NCBI GenBank assembly: GCA_029055625.1
Contig: JAIDCY010000011.1
Coordinates: 1 to 64,000, forward strand
Direction of reading: 5' to 3'
DNA: 64,000 nucleotides
DNA from: Ruminococcus sp.
Lineage (GTDB): Bacteria > Bacillota > Clostridia > Oscillospirales > Ruminococcaceae
Positions within the stretch are counted from its first letter, which is position 1; each line of letters begins with the position of its first letter. Made by a program: the position numbers and the translations under genes. The notes under the pieces were generated by a model, which ran no database searches, was not told where the DNA came from, and saw nothing but the letters and a program-made list of their open reading frames with translations. Positions 1-10,603 of the stretch are shown here, in pieces.

Positions 1-28
1 GTATGATAAACTTTAAAATTTTCCACAT
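1..28 (-). CDS. 5' end of a divergent CDS truncated by the window start (reads MWKILKFII...)
   Basis: Reverse complement has AAAGGAG, spacer, then ATG at 28 open to the window edge; only about 9 codons visible. Confidence 0.35.
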
Positions 29-76
29 TAAAAAAACTCCTTTATTTTCATTATAACATACCGGATTTTCAAAAAC

Positions 77-94
77 AAGTGACATTTGTCACTT
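77..94. promoter_or_regulatory. Inverted repeat AAGTGACA-TT-TGTCACTT, possible operator
   Basis: Perfect 8+2+8 dyad between divergent genes, just upstream of the plus-strand -35. Confidence 0.4.
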
Positions 95-99
95 TTTTC

Positions 100-128
100 T
101 TGCATTTTTGTCATTAATGTGATATAAT
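100..128 (+). promoter_or_regulatory. Sigma70/SigA-type promoter TTGCAT-17-TATAAT
   Basis: -35 at 100-105, -10 at 123-128, 17 bp spacer. Confidence 0.6.
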
Positions 129-166
129 ACCTGTAAAAGACTTTTTAATACAAGGTGGTAATAAAT

Positions 167-700
167 ATGTTGCTTATATCACTGAAAGAAGTTCCGAAAA
201 AAGAACAGCGTCCACACGCTCATAACCTGCTCCGTGAATGTCTCCGGACAAGGCATATAGATTACGTAACAGACGTTACACCGGTTACTCGTAACGAACA
301 CGGCAAGCCCTCACTGACGGAATATCCGGAAATAAATTACAACCTCTCCCATGCTAACGGTATAGCAGTATGTCTCGTATCAGATACTGAATGCGGTGTA
401 GACTGCGAGGGTGTACGACCTTACCGTCCTAACGTCGTCAGGCGTGCATTTTCTGAAAGTGAAAAGTCTCTTATTGAAAAAGCTCCCGATAATGAACGTG
501 ATTTATTATTCTTCCGTCTGTGGACTTTAAAAGAAGCTTATGTAAAGGCAATAGGTATAGGTATTTCCTATCCGCTGAATACCGTTGAATTTTCTTTCAC
601 CGGCAACAAGATAATATCTTCCGTCAAAGAATATTATTTCCGACAGTACATTCTCAAAGACGGCAGGTTTATAGTCTCGGTATGCGAAAAAAAGGAGTGA
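167..700 (+). CDS. 4'-phosphopantetheinyl transferase, Sfp/Gsp family
   Basis: Motifs NLSHA, GVDCE and FFRLWTLKEAYVKAIGIGI; ATG at 167 preferred over GTG at 155 because AAGGTGG is a good RBS for 167. Confidence 0.9.
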   Translation: MLLISLKEVPKKEQRPHAHNLLRECLRTRHIDYVTDVTPVTRNEHGKPSLTEYPEINYNLSHANGIAVCLVSDTECGVDCEGVRPYRPNVVRRAFSESEKSLIEKAPDNERDLLFFRLWTLKEAYVKAIGIGISYPLNTVEFSFTGNKIISSVKEYYFRQYILKDGRFIVSVCEKKE

Positions 701-704
701 TTAA

Positions 705-1919
705 ATGGATTCCAATAAATCATCCGGTCAGAAATTTACACTTGTACATCTTTTACTTATAGCGGTCATAATACTTATGGCTGTAATAATAGCTTTCATG
801 TCAACCTCTATGCGTGCAATCCTCGACGATGACAAACAAACTTCCGAAAACAGCGATTCCGGCGGTGATATGAATATTATAATAACTACGGAATATACTA
901 CCGAAAATGAAGAATACGTTGAAACTACCACATCAGAACTGATTTCAACTGCTATCCAGACTATTATTCAGAAATCCACAACTACTACAACTACCGCACA
1001 GGTTACGGAAAAAATTATCACTATCACTACAACTACAGAACCTGCTTTCACAAAGTATGAGTATAAAATAAATAATATCGGCGTGATAGTATACGAAAAA
1101 GCTGATCCCAATTCAAAACCTATAGATTACATAAACGATAAGGGAACTTATACCATAGTTGACGAGTTTCAAAACTGGGGTAAATTACAGTCAGGTGGCT
1201 GGATTAAATTTGATATTGCTGAACAGTCCGGCGGTGTTTCATATCTCGGTATAGGAAAGGTAGTCACAAAAAAAGACCCTCTTAATCTCCGGATCGCTCC
1301 CGATATTGACGCAAAAATAATTAATACCATACCTAAAGGCGATTCCGTCGGAATATATGAATCGGAGTATGCCGACTGGTATCTGGCGGATTATAACGGT
1401 CAGACCGGTTTTGTAAATGCGGAATTTATAAGTTTTGAAGATTTTACTATGGTATCTCCGGAGTCATATACAGAACCCAATACATACACGGATATAAACA
1501 CCGACAGGGATAATTATTACTATTTCGGTACGGGATGGGTTGCCACCGAAAGAGACCCTCTTAATTTACGCTCTGAACCGTCGAAAGATGCACCTGTTCT
1601 GACTACTATTCCGAAAGGTACGGCTCTTGACCTCTATATGTCGTCAGTAGATGAAAGTAAATGGTTTTACGTAACTTACAACGGCGTGAGCGGTTACATA
1701 ACAACAGAATATATCGACGCTATCGGACAGCATAATAACACCGTAAAGACTAACGGTTCAGACTTATATCTCCGTGATTCCGCTTCAAAAAACGGAAACG
1801 TATTAGCGGAAATGCCTGACGGAACACGTATAAACATTATCGAATACAATGACGACTGGTGCTACATTGAGTACAACGGCATAAAAGGCTATGCAAGTAC
1901 AGAATATCTCACATTCTGA
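705..1919 (+). CDS. Membrane-anchored protein with Thr-rich linker and bacterial SH3-like repeats
   Basis: N-terminal TM segment, TTTTTT linker, three repeats of the type DPLNLRxxPxxxAxxxxxIPKG...GYxxxEY. Confidence 0.8.
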   Translation: MDSNKSSGQKFTLVHLLLIAVIILMAVIIAFMSTSMRAILDDDKQTSENSDSGGDMNIIITTEYTTENEEYVETTTSELISTAIQTIIQKSTTTTTTAQVTEKIITITTTTEPAFTKYEYKINNIGVIVYEKADPNSKPIDYINDKGTYTIVDEFQNWGKLQSGGWIKFDIAEQSGGVSYLGIGKVVTKKDPLNLRIAPDIDAKIINTIPKGDSVGIYESEYADWYLADYNGQTGFVNAEFISFEDFTMVSPESYTEPNTYTDINTDRDNYYYFGTGWVATERDPLNLRSEPSKDAPVLTTIPKGTALDLYMSSVDESKWFYVTYNGVSGYITTEYIDAIGQHNNTVKTNGSDLYLRDSASKNGNVLAEMPDGTRINIIEYNDDWCYIEYNGIKGYASTEYLTF

Positions 1920-1950
1920 GAGTAAATAAAAATCAAAGGAGTAAAAATCT

Positions 1951-4332
1951 ATGAAGTATGGACATTTTGACCTCGAAAACAAGGAGTATGTTATTACAAA
2001 TCCTGCTACTCCTGCTCCGTGGGCAAACTACCTCGGAGACCCTGAATACGGTGCAATCATATCAAACAATTCCGCCGGATACAGTTTTGTAAAATCCGGT
2101 GCGAACGGAAGAATAACAAGATTCCGTTTCAATTCCGATATGGCACTCCCCGGACGTTACGTATATATACGTGACAACGATAATAATGACTACTGGTCAG
2201 CATCATGGCAACCGGTAGGAAAACCTCTTGACACTTACAAATCCGAGTGCAGACACGGTACGGCATACACGATTATTTCCGCTGAATACAGTGAAATAAA
2301 GTCGGAAGTTACGTATTACGTACCATACGGCAAAACCTATGAGGTATGGCGTACAAAGATTACCAATACCGGCGATAACGTCAGAAATCTTTCAACATTC
2401 GGTTTTATCGAGTTCACAAATGAAGACAATTACGAACAGGACCAGGTTAATTTACAGTATTCGCTTTTCATATCGCAGACACAGTTCATAAACAATAAAA
2501 TCGTACAGACCATAAGCGGTAACAGTAAAAAAGACAGGAGAGACAGATTTTTCGGTATGGTAGGTGCAGATGTTACCGCCTCCTGCGGAAGTCTTTCCGA
2601 TTTCATAGGGGCTTACCGTACCTACTCCAACCCTATAGCTGTAGAATCCGGCAAGTGTAATAATGTAATGAACTACAATTCAAATTCGTGTGGTGCGTTA
2701 CAGTCAGATATTACCCTGAAATCCGGCGAGACTATAGAACTTATTTATATACTCGGTCAGCGTAACAACGAGCAGGCAGAAATAATACTGAACGAATACA
2801 AGGAATCCGGCAAAGTCGATAATGAAATAAAACAGTTAAAAGATTACTGGCACAGTCAGCTGTCGAATTTCCGAGTTGAAACACCGTCGGAAGAGTTTAA
2901 CAACATGATTAACGTATGGAATGCTTATCAATGTTTCATAACGTTCATATGGTCACGTGCGGCATCTTTCATATACTGCGGACTGCGTAACGGTTATGGT
3001 TACAGAGATACAGTACAGGATATTCAGGGAATTATACATCTTAATCCGGAAATGGCTGTCGAAAAAATACGCTTTATGCTATCCGCACAGGTGGATAACG
3101 GCGGAGGTCTTCCACTCGTAAAGTTTACGCATAATGCCGGTCACGAAAATACACCCGATGACCCTGAATACGTCAAGGAAACCGGTCATCCGTCGTATCG
3201 TGCCGATGATGCATTATGGCTTTTCCCGACTATCGTTAAATATTTAGGCGAATCCGGTAACGAAAAATTCCTTGACGAAGTAATAGTATACGCTAACGGC
3301 GGAGAAGATACGGTATATAATCACCTGAAAAAAGCTATAGAATTTTCATTGAATCATATGGGAAGTCACGATATGCCAGCCGGACTTCATGCGGATTGGA
3401 ATGACTGTCTCCGCCTTGGTGCGAAAGGTGAATCTACTTTTGTAGCATTTCAGCTTTACTATGCAATGAACGTTATAAAAGATATGGCAGAATCAAAGCA
3501 GGATAACGATTATATAGTATATATCAATGACGTACAGGAAAAACTTGCGACATCTCTTGAAAAATGCTGGGACGAGGACAGATTTATACGTGGTATCCGT
3601 GAAGATGGCGTACTGGTTGGTGCGAAAAATGACCCTGAAGCTAATATGTGGCTGAATCCGCAGTCATGGGGTATAATATCCGGCTTTGCGAACAAGGAGC
3701 AGGCGGAAAAATCCATGAACAGCGTCCACGATATACTGAATACGCCTTACGGTGCGAAATTACTTGACCCACCTTACAAAAAACACTACTTTGACGGTGC
3801 TTTAATGCATATCTTCAATGACGATACGAAAGAAAACGGCGGTATCTTCTCACAGTCACAAGGCTGGCTGATACTTGCGGAATCAATTTCCGGTCACGGC
3901 AACAGAGCATTTGAATATTTCATGGAAAGTTCCCCTGCATCTATGAATGACAAGGCGGAAATAAGAGTATCTGAACCATACGTACACGGACAGTTTACGG
4001 AATCGAGAGGTTCACACTATGAGGGACGTTCACACGTACACTGGCTTACTGGTACGGCATCTACTGTAATGGTAGGCTGTATAGAGGGTATCTGCGGTAT
4101 GCATCCGGATATTAAAGGTCTTGAAATCTCACCGGCTATACCGTCTGCATGGGACGGCTTTAAGATTGAAAAAGTCTTCCGTGGTAAGAAACTTAATATT
4201 ACCGTCGACAATTCCGCACACGTTGAAAGCGGTGTTAAATCCGTTATCCTGAACGGTATCACTCTTGACGGTAATTATATACAGGCTGAATCACTCGCAG
4301 AAATCAATGATATAACTGTTATAATGGGTTAA
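1951..4332 (+). CDS. Glycoside phosphorylase, GH94 family, likely cellobiose phosphorylase
   Basis: 793 aa; N-terminus MKYGHFDLENKEYVITNPATPAPWANYLG and motifs NGYGYRDTVQDIQG, HADWNDCLRLG, YVHGQFTESRGSHYEGRSHVHWLTGTAS typical of GH94. Confidence 0.88.
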   Translation: MKYGHFDLENKEYVITNPATPAPWANYLGDPEYGAIISNNSAGYSFVKSGANGRITRFRFNSDMALPGRYVYIRDNDNNDYWSASWQPVGKPLDTYKSECRHGTAYTIISAEYSEIKSEVTYYVPYGKTYEVWRTKITNTGDNVRNLSTFGFIEFTNEDNYEQDQVNLQYSLFISQTQFINNKIVQTISGNSKKDRRDRFFGMVGADVTASCGSLSDFIGAYRTYSNPIAVESGKCNNVMNYNSNSCGALQSDITLKSGETIELIYILGQRNNEQAEIILNEYKESGKVDNEIKQLKDYWHSQLSNFRVETPSEEFNNMINVWNAYQCFITFIWSRAASFIYCGLRNGYGYRDTVQDIQGIIHLNPEMAVEKIRFMLSAQVDNGGGLPLVKFTHNAGHENTPDDPEYVKETGHPSYRADDALWLFPTIVKYLGESGNEKFLDEVIVYANGGEDTVYNHLKKAIEFSLNHMGSHDMPAGLHADWNDCLRLGAKGESTFVAFQLYYAMNVIKDMAESKQDNDYIVYINDVQEKLATSLEKCWDEDRFIRGIREDGVLVGAKNDPEANMWLNPQSWGIISGFANKEQAEKSMNSVHDILNTPYGAKLLDPPYKKHYFDGALMHIFNDDTKENGGIFSQSQGWLILAESISGHGNRAFEYFMESSPASMNDKAEIRVSEPYVHGQFTESRGSHYEGRSHVHWLTGTASTVMVGCIEGICGMHPDIKGLEISPAIPSAWDGFKIEKVFRGKKLNITVDNSAHVESGVKSVILNGITLDGNYIQAESLAEINDITVIMG

Positions 4333-4361
4333 AAAATTTTCACACGCAAAACGCAAAAAAG

Positions 4362-4397
4362 TTCCGGAATCGTTAAAAATTCCGGAATTGTTTTTTT
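4362..4397 (+). terminator. Intrinsic terminator after the GH94 gene
   Basis: TTCCGGAAT-loop-ATTCCGGAA followed by TTGTTTTTTT. Confidence 0.8.
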
Positions 4398-4677
4398 ATT
4401 TATTAAGTGCCTTTTCAAGCCATATATATGCAGTATCGAGTGCCTCATAAAGTCCGATACACTCGGTATTACGTGTACAGGCTTTCAGAGGGTCAAGTGT
4501 GGGGTCTGTGGACATCTGTATAATTTTTACCTTTCCTGCAACTTCCGTATCATTTACTTTCTGTGTCGACATTATATTCATCATTATTACGTAATCGTCG
4601 GACATATAACCGTAGTAAATCGTATTCCGACATCTTACCAGCGGATAGCCTTTATAGGTATAAAAATTTTCGTTCAT
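4396..4677 (-). CDS. Conserved hypothetical protein (93 aa)
   Basis: Complete ORF with RBS AAAGGAGG upstream, co-oriented with following genes. Confidence 0.7.
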   Translation of the reverse strand: MNENFYTYKGYPLVRCRNTIYYGYMSDDYVIMMNIMSTQKVNDTEVAGKVKIIQMSTDPTLDPLKACTRNTECIGLYEALDTAYIWLEKALNK

Positions 4678-4701
4678 TAAATAACCTCCTTTATTACGAT
4701 A

Positions 4702-6225
4702 TTATTTCCATGTTTCGATATAGTCCTCCCCTGTTTCGATACGTCTGATATTCTCTATAAGCGTATCAACGTATGATTTTGTACAGATATACTTGCTTTT
4801 TCCGTCAACGACTATAAGAGTAGTAAGAGCGGTATTATCATAGAACTCTATTTTAAACGTTTTCTTCATATACGAATCGGTGTATTCGAGAGTTACCGCC
4901 GGAGTAGTTGCCGGTATTTCCGCATCAAGTGCGAACTCCTCAGCGGAAGCATCTATAAGAAATCCATAGAACTTCCTGTAGCGTTCACTGTCAAAAACTT
5001 CGCCGTTTCTTGTAACGTTGAAATAACTGGATTTATTATTATCAGCTGTTTTATCCTTAGGTTCTATTACAAAATGTTCCGATATATCGCCGGTACTGAT
5101 ACTTAAATCCGTTATGTTCCATACAAACGAACCTATCATAATCCTTGACGTTATATCAATCGGCATAACCGTACTCCATTTAGCATTTTCCGTATCTACT
5201 ATATATATTATATTGCCGTCCTCAAACATTGCGTAACAACATTTTTTATTGCTGTCATCTGTAAAGGGTTCACTTAAAAGAAGTACGTATTTATTTCCGT
5301 CGTCGCAGTCCATAGTTACACGGCAGAACGGTTCTTTTAAACCTGCTCCGGCTATATCGGATTCCTTACAGTGTATTGAGTACACCCCTTCCGCCTGAAG
5401 TCCGAACATACCATTTGTGACCGGTTCAGAACGTTCTACAGTAAGGTAAGCGTCAGTAGGTTCTACCATTACGTGCGTTGCGGACGTACCGCCGGTATAT
5501 TTAGTATCGTCATTTTTATGGTCGTACTTCAGAAAAATATCATAGTCAATATCTTCACGCTCTATACGCAGACTTTCTATTATCGGATACTCTTCTTCCT
5601 CCGGTTCTTCCAGTACGTATATATCTACAAATTCGTCAAGTGTTTTACTGTAGTTTGCAACGTATGAAGTATCTACCGTATAGACCGTCTTTTCACCGTC
5701 AAGCATAACGTAAGTTGAAGAGTTTGCCGGTGCTTTATCGCCTACAAAAAATTTTTTTACCGTTCCCGTCTGGAATTTTACTTCAACCTCCGCCTGTGGA
5801 CTATCCAGCCCGAACTTTGAAAGATTATCGCCGGTATCGTCTACTATCGAACTACTCACCATATGAACCGCATTATTCGCAAGCGTACTTACTACCGCAC
5901 TATTCAACGGTATATCCTCGTAGTCTTTAAGCGTATATGTCGCCGCAGAATCTTCTGTCGGTGCTTTATCCATTACAACGTTTAACGTATCTGTGGAATT
6001 TTTTACGGTAACCTCTTTTATCAGCCCCTCTTCTTCACCGGCTTTTTCGTCAGTTATCAGACCTATACCTGCTCCGTAAACCTCCGACGATTCTTCTGTA
6101 GTTGAAATGGTACTTTCTGTATTATCTTTATCTTTCGGTTCTGTAAGCATAAGTGCGGTAAGTCCGCCACCCAGTACGACCACAGCCACACCCAGTCCGA
6201 TAATAGTTTTAACGGATTTATTCAT
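4702..6225 (-). CDS. DUF4340-like membrane-anchored protein associated with a Gld-type ABC system
   Basis: N-terminal TM then acidic linker, repeated DUF4340-like blocks; overlaps the GldG-like gene by 4 bp. Confidence 0.75.
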   Translation of the reverse strand: MNKSVKTIIGLGVAVVVLGGGLTALMLTEPKDKDNTESTISTTEESSEVYGAGIGLITDEKAGEEEGLIKEVTVKNSTDTLNVVMDKAPTEDSAATYTLKDYEDIPLNSAVVSTLANNAVHMVSSSIVDDTGDNLSKFGLDSPQAEVEVKFQTGTVKKFFVGDKAPANSSTYVMLDGEKTVYTVDTSYVANYSKTLDEFVDIYVLEEPEEEEYPIIESLRIEREDIDYDIFLKYDHKNDDTKYTGGTSATHVMVEPTDAYLTVERSEPVTNGMFGLQAEGVYSIHCKESDIAGAGLKEPFCRVTMDCDDGNKYVLLLSEPFTDDSNKKCCYAMFEDGNIIYIVDTENAKWSTVMPIDITSRIMIGSFVWNITDLSISTGDISEHFVIEPKDKTADNNKSSYFNVTRNGEVFDSERYRKFYGFLIDASAEEFALDAEIPATTPAVTLEYTDSYMKKTFKIEFYDNTALTTLIVVDGKSKYICTKSYVDTLIENIRRIETGEDYIETWK

Positions 6226-7832
6226 TTATTACGTCTCCTTAAGAATACTATTATTCCGGCGACCGCTACCACTGACGGTATGACGTATATTGTAAATATT
6301 TTTATACCGTTCATCTGTGAAGCTGTCGGGGTTATGAGTGCCTGCTGTAAAGCTTTTTCCGGTATTACCGCAGATGCTTCTTTACCGGTCATTGTATTGA
6401 TCATACCCATTATAACATTAGCATTGTTGAAAGCGTTAGTCTGTGTAAGCAGGGAATTACTTATCATGAAAGAACTTCCGAATACGAGCAGGTGGCTTGA
6501 ATATCTGTCAAGTCCCACACTTGTTTCCTTTATCGATTCTATAACTGCATCTCTCGTACCTGTCTGTGAATTATCCTGATCGTATGATGTATCCATAGAT
6601 TTGAGGACGGATTTTGTAATATTATCATTGTTTTTTGTGAGTATGGATAATTTTCTTGTTGCCGGTGCTACTATCGGGAGCGTATCATTCGGAAGATTTC
6701 CTACAGATTCCGTATCATTTACCGTAAGTTTTATGTTTACATTCTGATTGAATCCCTGATAAGTTTCAATCCAGTTCGTATCGTCAAGTACCGCACTTTC
6801 GTCTACCTGTATACTCCAGTCCGCCAGAAATTCCGTTATATTAGGTAAATCATTTACGTACAGATTCGGGATATACAGCATATTTTTCTGATAATTTCCG
6901 CCGTTATACAGAAAGTCTCCTAATTTTCCGATAATATCCGCACTGAAATCTACTGCTGGCATAGGTACTACCACAAAATCGTACTCTTCCGGATTAAGTT
7001 CGTCCGTCGCAATATCTATTACTGTACAATCATAACCGTTTTTGCCTAAGAATGTCATGAAATCTGCGGTCATTGATTCGTAACCCTGTCCGGTAATAGA
7101 TACGCCGTTCATCTGTGAAGCAAATGCGGTTTTTATCGGGTTTGAATCGGTAACGCTAAGAATAGCCGATGTTATCGTACTTTCGCCGACAAAGTTCATA
7201 GTTACCGCCGTATTCGTACTTGAATTTGACGGCGTAATCATCTGTATTACCTCTTCCTGTGTGATTACTTTTACACGTCCGTTATCATTATTTCCGGAAA
7301 ATACGATAATACTTCCCTCCGGAATATCGTTGTTATAGAATTTCCTGTATTTTGCGATAATGTCGGGGTCTTTGTTCATGTCAACGTACTGTACTTTTAT
7401 ATTACCGCTACCCTGTTTTGAGTACATCTCGTATTTTTCCAGTACCGACGGTATCATCTCATACGGAATATCGACGTTCAGACCGTAATAAGCCATATAC
7501 ATCTGCTGATAATAACTTCCCATTGATGCAAAATTACTCTCCGGAAAAGTTACCGTAATTTCAACGTCCTGTTTAAGTCCTTTTATAGCATCTATCGATT
7601 CGTCGCTGATTTCGTATCTGTTATCAGCGGTGAGGTCTATTTTCAATGGTGAACGTTTCGCAAGCATACTACAAATAAGATTCACTATCACTACAAGTAC
7701 GATTACAAGGGCTATCACCACAAACGACATTGAACCATACTTGAATTTTTTCAAATTTTTCTTCGGTTTCGACGGCTTTTCCGGTTTTTCGGATACGGAA
7801 GCCGTATCTGTAACAATATCTTTTTTACTCAT
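6222..7832 (-). CDS. GldG-like auxiliary component of ABC-type transport system
   Basis: TM at both ends; typical segment LTADNRYEISDESIDAIKGLKQDVEITVTFPES; start at MSKKDIV after AAAGGAAGG rather than the ORF start at 7880. Confidence 0.8.
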   Translation of the reverse strand: MSKKDIVTDTASVSEKPEKPSKPKKNLKKFKYGSMSFVVIALVIVLVVIVNLICSMLAKRSPLKIDLTADNRYEISDESIDAIKGLKQDVEITVTFPESNFASMGSYYQQMYMAYYGLNVDIPYEMIPSVLEKYEMYSKQGSGNIKVQYVDMNKDPDIIAKYRKFYNNDIPEGSIIVFSGNNDNGRVKVITQEEVIQMITPSNSSTNTAVTMNFVGESTITSAILSVTDSNPIKTAFASQMNGVSITGQGYESMTADFMTFLGKNGYDCTVIDIATDELNPEEYDFVVVPMPAVDFSADIIGKLGDFLYNGGNYQKNMLYIPNLYVNDLPNITEFLADWSIQVDESAVLDDTNWIETYQGFNQNVNIKLTVNDTESVGNLPNDTLPIVAPATRKLSILTKNNDNITKSVLKSMDTSYDQDNSQTGTRDAVIESIKETSVGLDRYSSHLLVFGSSFMISNSLLTQTNAFNNANVIMGMINTMTGKEASAVIPEKALQQALITPTASQMNGIKIFTIYVIPSVVAVAGIIVFLRRRNK

Positions 7833-7857
7833 CTGAAAATACCTTCCTTTCCGTAAA

Positions 7858-8562
7858 TTATCCCCAGCGTCTCTTGTCAAGTACTCTTACCGTGAAGAAA
7901 TTGAACAGAAACGCTACACTCAGGAAAAATACTACACTCGGAAGACTGAATATACCTTGTGTGAACTCGATATATCTTGAATAAAACGACAGTGATGTAA
8001 TTGCTTTGCTTATATACTCGTTTGAAATGTTTACCGCAAACGAATCGAAAAGATAAAGTACAAAAAGTGCTAACATACTCGCTACTGCGGAAGCCATCTG
8101 ATTTTCCGTCAGCGACGATATGAAAAGTCCTACCGCTATAAATGCCGAGCCTAAAAACAGCATCGCAAAATAATTACCTAATAAAGTAGTCCAGACCACG
8201 TCACCGAGTACCGCAAGGAATATCGAGTAAATAAATACGACGCTTTCCGCTATTACAAAAAGTGTCAGTGCGGCGAAATACTTACCTAAAACTATATCCC
8301 ATAAGCCGACGGGGGCGGTAAGTAATCCCTGGTCTGTCTTGTTCTTCTTTTCCTCGCTGAGTAACCGCATTGTAAGTATCGGTATCAGGAAAAGTATTAT
8401 TATAAACATACTGCTGAACATCGGCGACGTATCCGTTCTGCCCGAACCTATTACTCCGGCATAGAAAAAATATCCCGACAGCAGATAGAATACCGACAGA
8501 AACACATACGCTACCCCTGATGTGAAAAATGCCCCTACTTCACGCCTGTAAATCGCACCCAT
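7858..8562 (-). CDS. ABC-2 type transporter permease, GldF-like
   Basis: Six-TM 234 aa protein starting MGAIYRREVGAFFTSGVAYVFLSVFYLLSGYFFY, adjacent to ATPase. Confidence 0.88.
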   Translation of the reverse strand: MGAIYRREVGAFFTSGVAYVFLSVFYLLSGYFFYAGVIGSGRTDTSPMFSSMFIIILFLIPILTMRLLSEEKKNKTDQGLLTAPVGLWDIVLGKYFAALTLFVIAESVVFIYSIFLAVLGDVVWTTLLGNYFAMLFLGSAFIAVGLFISSLTENQMASAVASMLALFVLYLFDSFAVNISNEYISKAITSLSFYSRYIEFTQGIFSLPSVVFFLSVAFLFNFFTVRVLDKRRWG

Positions 8563-9608
8563 TATTCATTACCTCCGTTTTCTTCCACTTCCTCCGCCGT
8601 ACTCTCTTCAAATTTAAGATTTATCCGTGGTCTTTCATTGGGTTCAAGTCTGACATCATTTTCACCCATTGTGATTTTAAGGAATATATCTTCAAGTGTA
8701 AGGTCAGACAGTTGCAACATCAGAATATTCCAGCCCTTTTCACGACACAGTGCATTTAATGAACGTCTTATATCTATTGATTCGTCCGCTTCAACGTCGT
8801 AATCGTAAATACCTTTTTCACGTTCCATATCCGCCCGTACGTACTTTATACCTTTCAGCGATTTTATAGCTTTTACTATCTCGTCTTTGTCGGCAGATGT
8901 TTTTGTCGTACCCTCTATACGTAACGTCATTTTATGCTCGTTCGTAAGCTGTTTTGCGATTTCATCGGCTGTACCGTCTGCGGATACCTCGCCTTTATTG
9001 ATAATAATAATCCTGTCGCATACCGCCTGAATTTCCGGCAGTATGTGTGATGACAGTATAACCGTATGTTTCTTGCCTAATTTCTTTATAAGCGTACGTA
9101 TTTCTATAATCTGGTTAGGGTCAAGACCTACCGTCGGTTCGTCGAGTATCAGCACCGGCGGATTATTTATCAGTGCCTGTGCGAGACCTACACGCTGTCT
9201 GTAACCTTTCGAGAGATTCTTTATTATACGGTCTTTCACGTGTGTTATCTTGCATAATTCGCATACGTCCTCAAGATGTTTCCTGCGTGGTAACTTGCAC
9301 TTCTTAAGGTCATATACAAAATTGAGATACCCTTCAATCGTCATATCAACGTATACAGGCGGAATTTCCGGCAGATAACCTATATATGACTTCGCTTTTT
9401 TCGGTTCTTCGAAAATATCCACACCGTTTACCAGTACCTGTCCGGACGTAGACGAGATATAACCTGTCAGCATATTCATTGTAGTTGACTTGCCTGCTCC
9501 GTTAGGACCTAAAAAGCCTAATATCTCCCCCTGTTCCACCTTGAAACTTATGTTTTTTACGGCTTGTTTGTCGCCGTACTTCTTACTGAGATTCTTGACC
9601 TCAATCAT
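8562..9608 (-). CDS. ABC transporter ATP-binding protein, GldA-like
   Basis: Walker A GPNGAGKSTT, signature LSKGYRQRVGLAQAL, Walker B VLILDEPTVGLDP. Confidence 0.93.
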   Translation of the reverse strand: MIEVKNLSKKYGDKQAVKNISFKVEQGEILGFLGPNGAGKSTTMNMLTGYISSTSGQVLVNGVDIFEEPKKAKSYIGYLPEIPPVYVDMTIEGYLNFVYDLKKCKLPRRKHLEDVCELCKITHVKDRIIKNLSKGYRQRVGLAQALINNPPVLILDEPTVGLDPNQIIEIRTLIKKLGKKHTVILSSHILPEIQAVCDRIIIINKGEVSADGTADEIAKQLTNEHKMTLRIEGTTKTSADKDEIVKAIKSLKGIKYVRADMEREKGIYDYDVEADESIDIRRSLNALCREKGWNILMLQLSDLTLEDIFLKITMGENDVRLEPNERPRINLKFEESTAEEVEENGGNE

Positions 9609-9706
9609 TGGACTACCTCCCCTGAAACAGTCTTCATAAATTTTTACATATGTTACAATAATAATAGTTCTTTGTGATAAAGCCGTGAAAGTAAAGCGAA
9701 TATTTA

Positions 9707-10594
9707 TTAAATTTCACGTACAACGGCAATATCTGATGAAATCTGTTTCCGGAGTTCGTCGACAGATGAGAACTTCTTTTCCGGACGGATAAACTTATTA
9801 AATTCAACTCTGATATTTTTATTATATAAGTCTCCGGAAAAATCAAGTATATGAGTTTCCGCAAGTGGTGTACGCTTACCGGCGATAGTAGGCTTTACGC
9901 CGATATTTGTTACAGACTTATATTTTATATCATCAATATATGTTGAAGTAAAATATACGCCGTATTTAAGTACAAGCTGTCCCTTTGAATAGTTCTGATT
10001 GATAGTCGGAAAATTTATCGTTCTGCCTATCTCGTTACCATGTACTACAGTAGTATAAATATTATACGGTTCGCCTAAAAGAGTATTCGCCCTTTCGATT
10101 TCACCGTTTACAAGACATCTGCGGATTTCTCCGGAAGATACCGTTATATCGTCGATTTTGACCGGTTCGGCAATCTGTACATCAAAACCGTACTTTTCCC
10201 CGAAACTCTTTAACTCCTCAACTCCACATGACGCATTTTTCCCGAATCTGAAATTATTCCCACAACATACTATTCCGGCGTTCATTTTCTTTACAAGAAT
10301 ATTTTCCGCAAACTCTTCTCCGGACATATCACATATTTCTTCAAATCGTACTGTTTCTATATCATAAAAGCCAAATGATCCGTATCTCCAAAGTGCTTTA
10401 AATTTATGAACATGATCATATATATAACCGTCCTTACCGCTTGACTTCCGGAGTACCGTAACCGGATTGAACGTAAATACAGCCGGTTTCAGACCGTTTT
10501 TTTTCTGATTAAGTGCGAGGTCAAGGACTGCACGGTGTCCGAGATGTATTCCGTCAAAAAGTCCGAGGGCTACCGCACGTTTTTTAATTTCCAT
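9707..10594 (-). CDS. ribF: Bifunctional riboflavin kinase/FAD synthetase
   Basis: GLFDGIHLGH, GNNFRFGKNASCG, SSGEIRRCLVNGEIERANTLLG, RTINFPTIN; downstream of truB. Confidence 0.93.
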   Translation of the reverse strand: MEIKKRAVALGLFDGIHLGHRAVLDLALNQKKNGLKPAVFTFNPVTVLRKSSGKDGYIYDHVHKFKALWRYGSFGFYDIETVRFEEICDMSGEEFAENILVKKMNAGIVCCGNNFRFGKNASCGVEELKSFGEKYGFDVQIAEPVKIDDITVSSGEIRRCLVNGEIERANTLLGEPYNIYTTVVHGNEIGRTINFPTINQNYSKGQLVLKYGVYFTSTYIDDIKYKSVTNIGVKPTIAGKRTPLAETHILDFSGDLYNKNIRVEFNKFIRPEKKFSSVDELRKQISSDIAVVREI

Positions 10595-10603
10595 TGTATC
10601 ACC

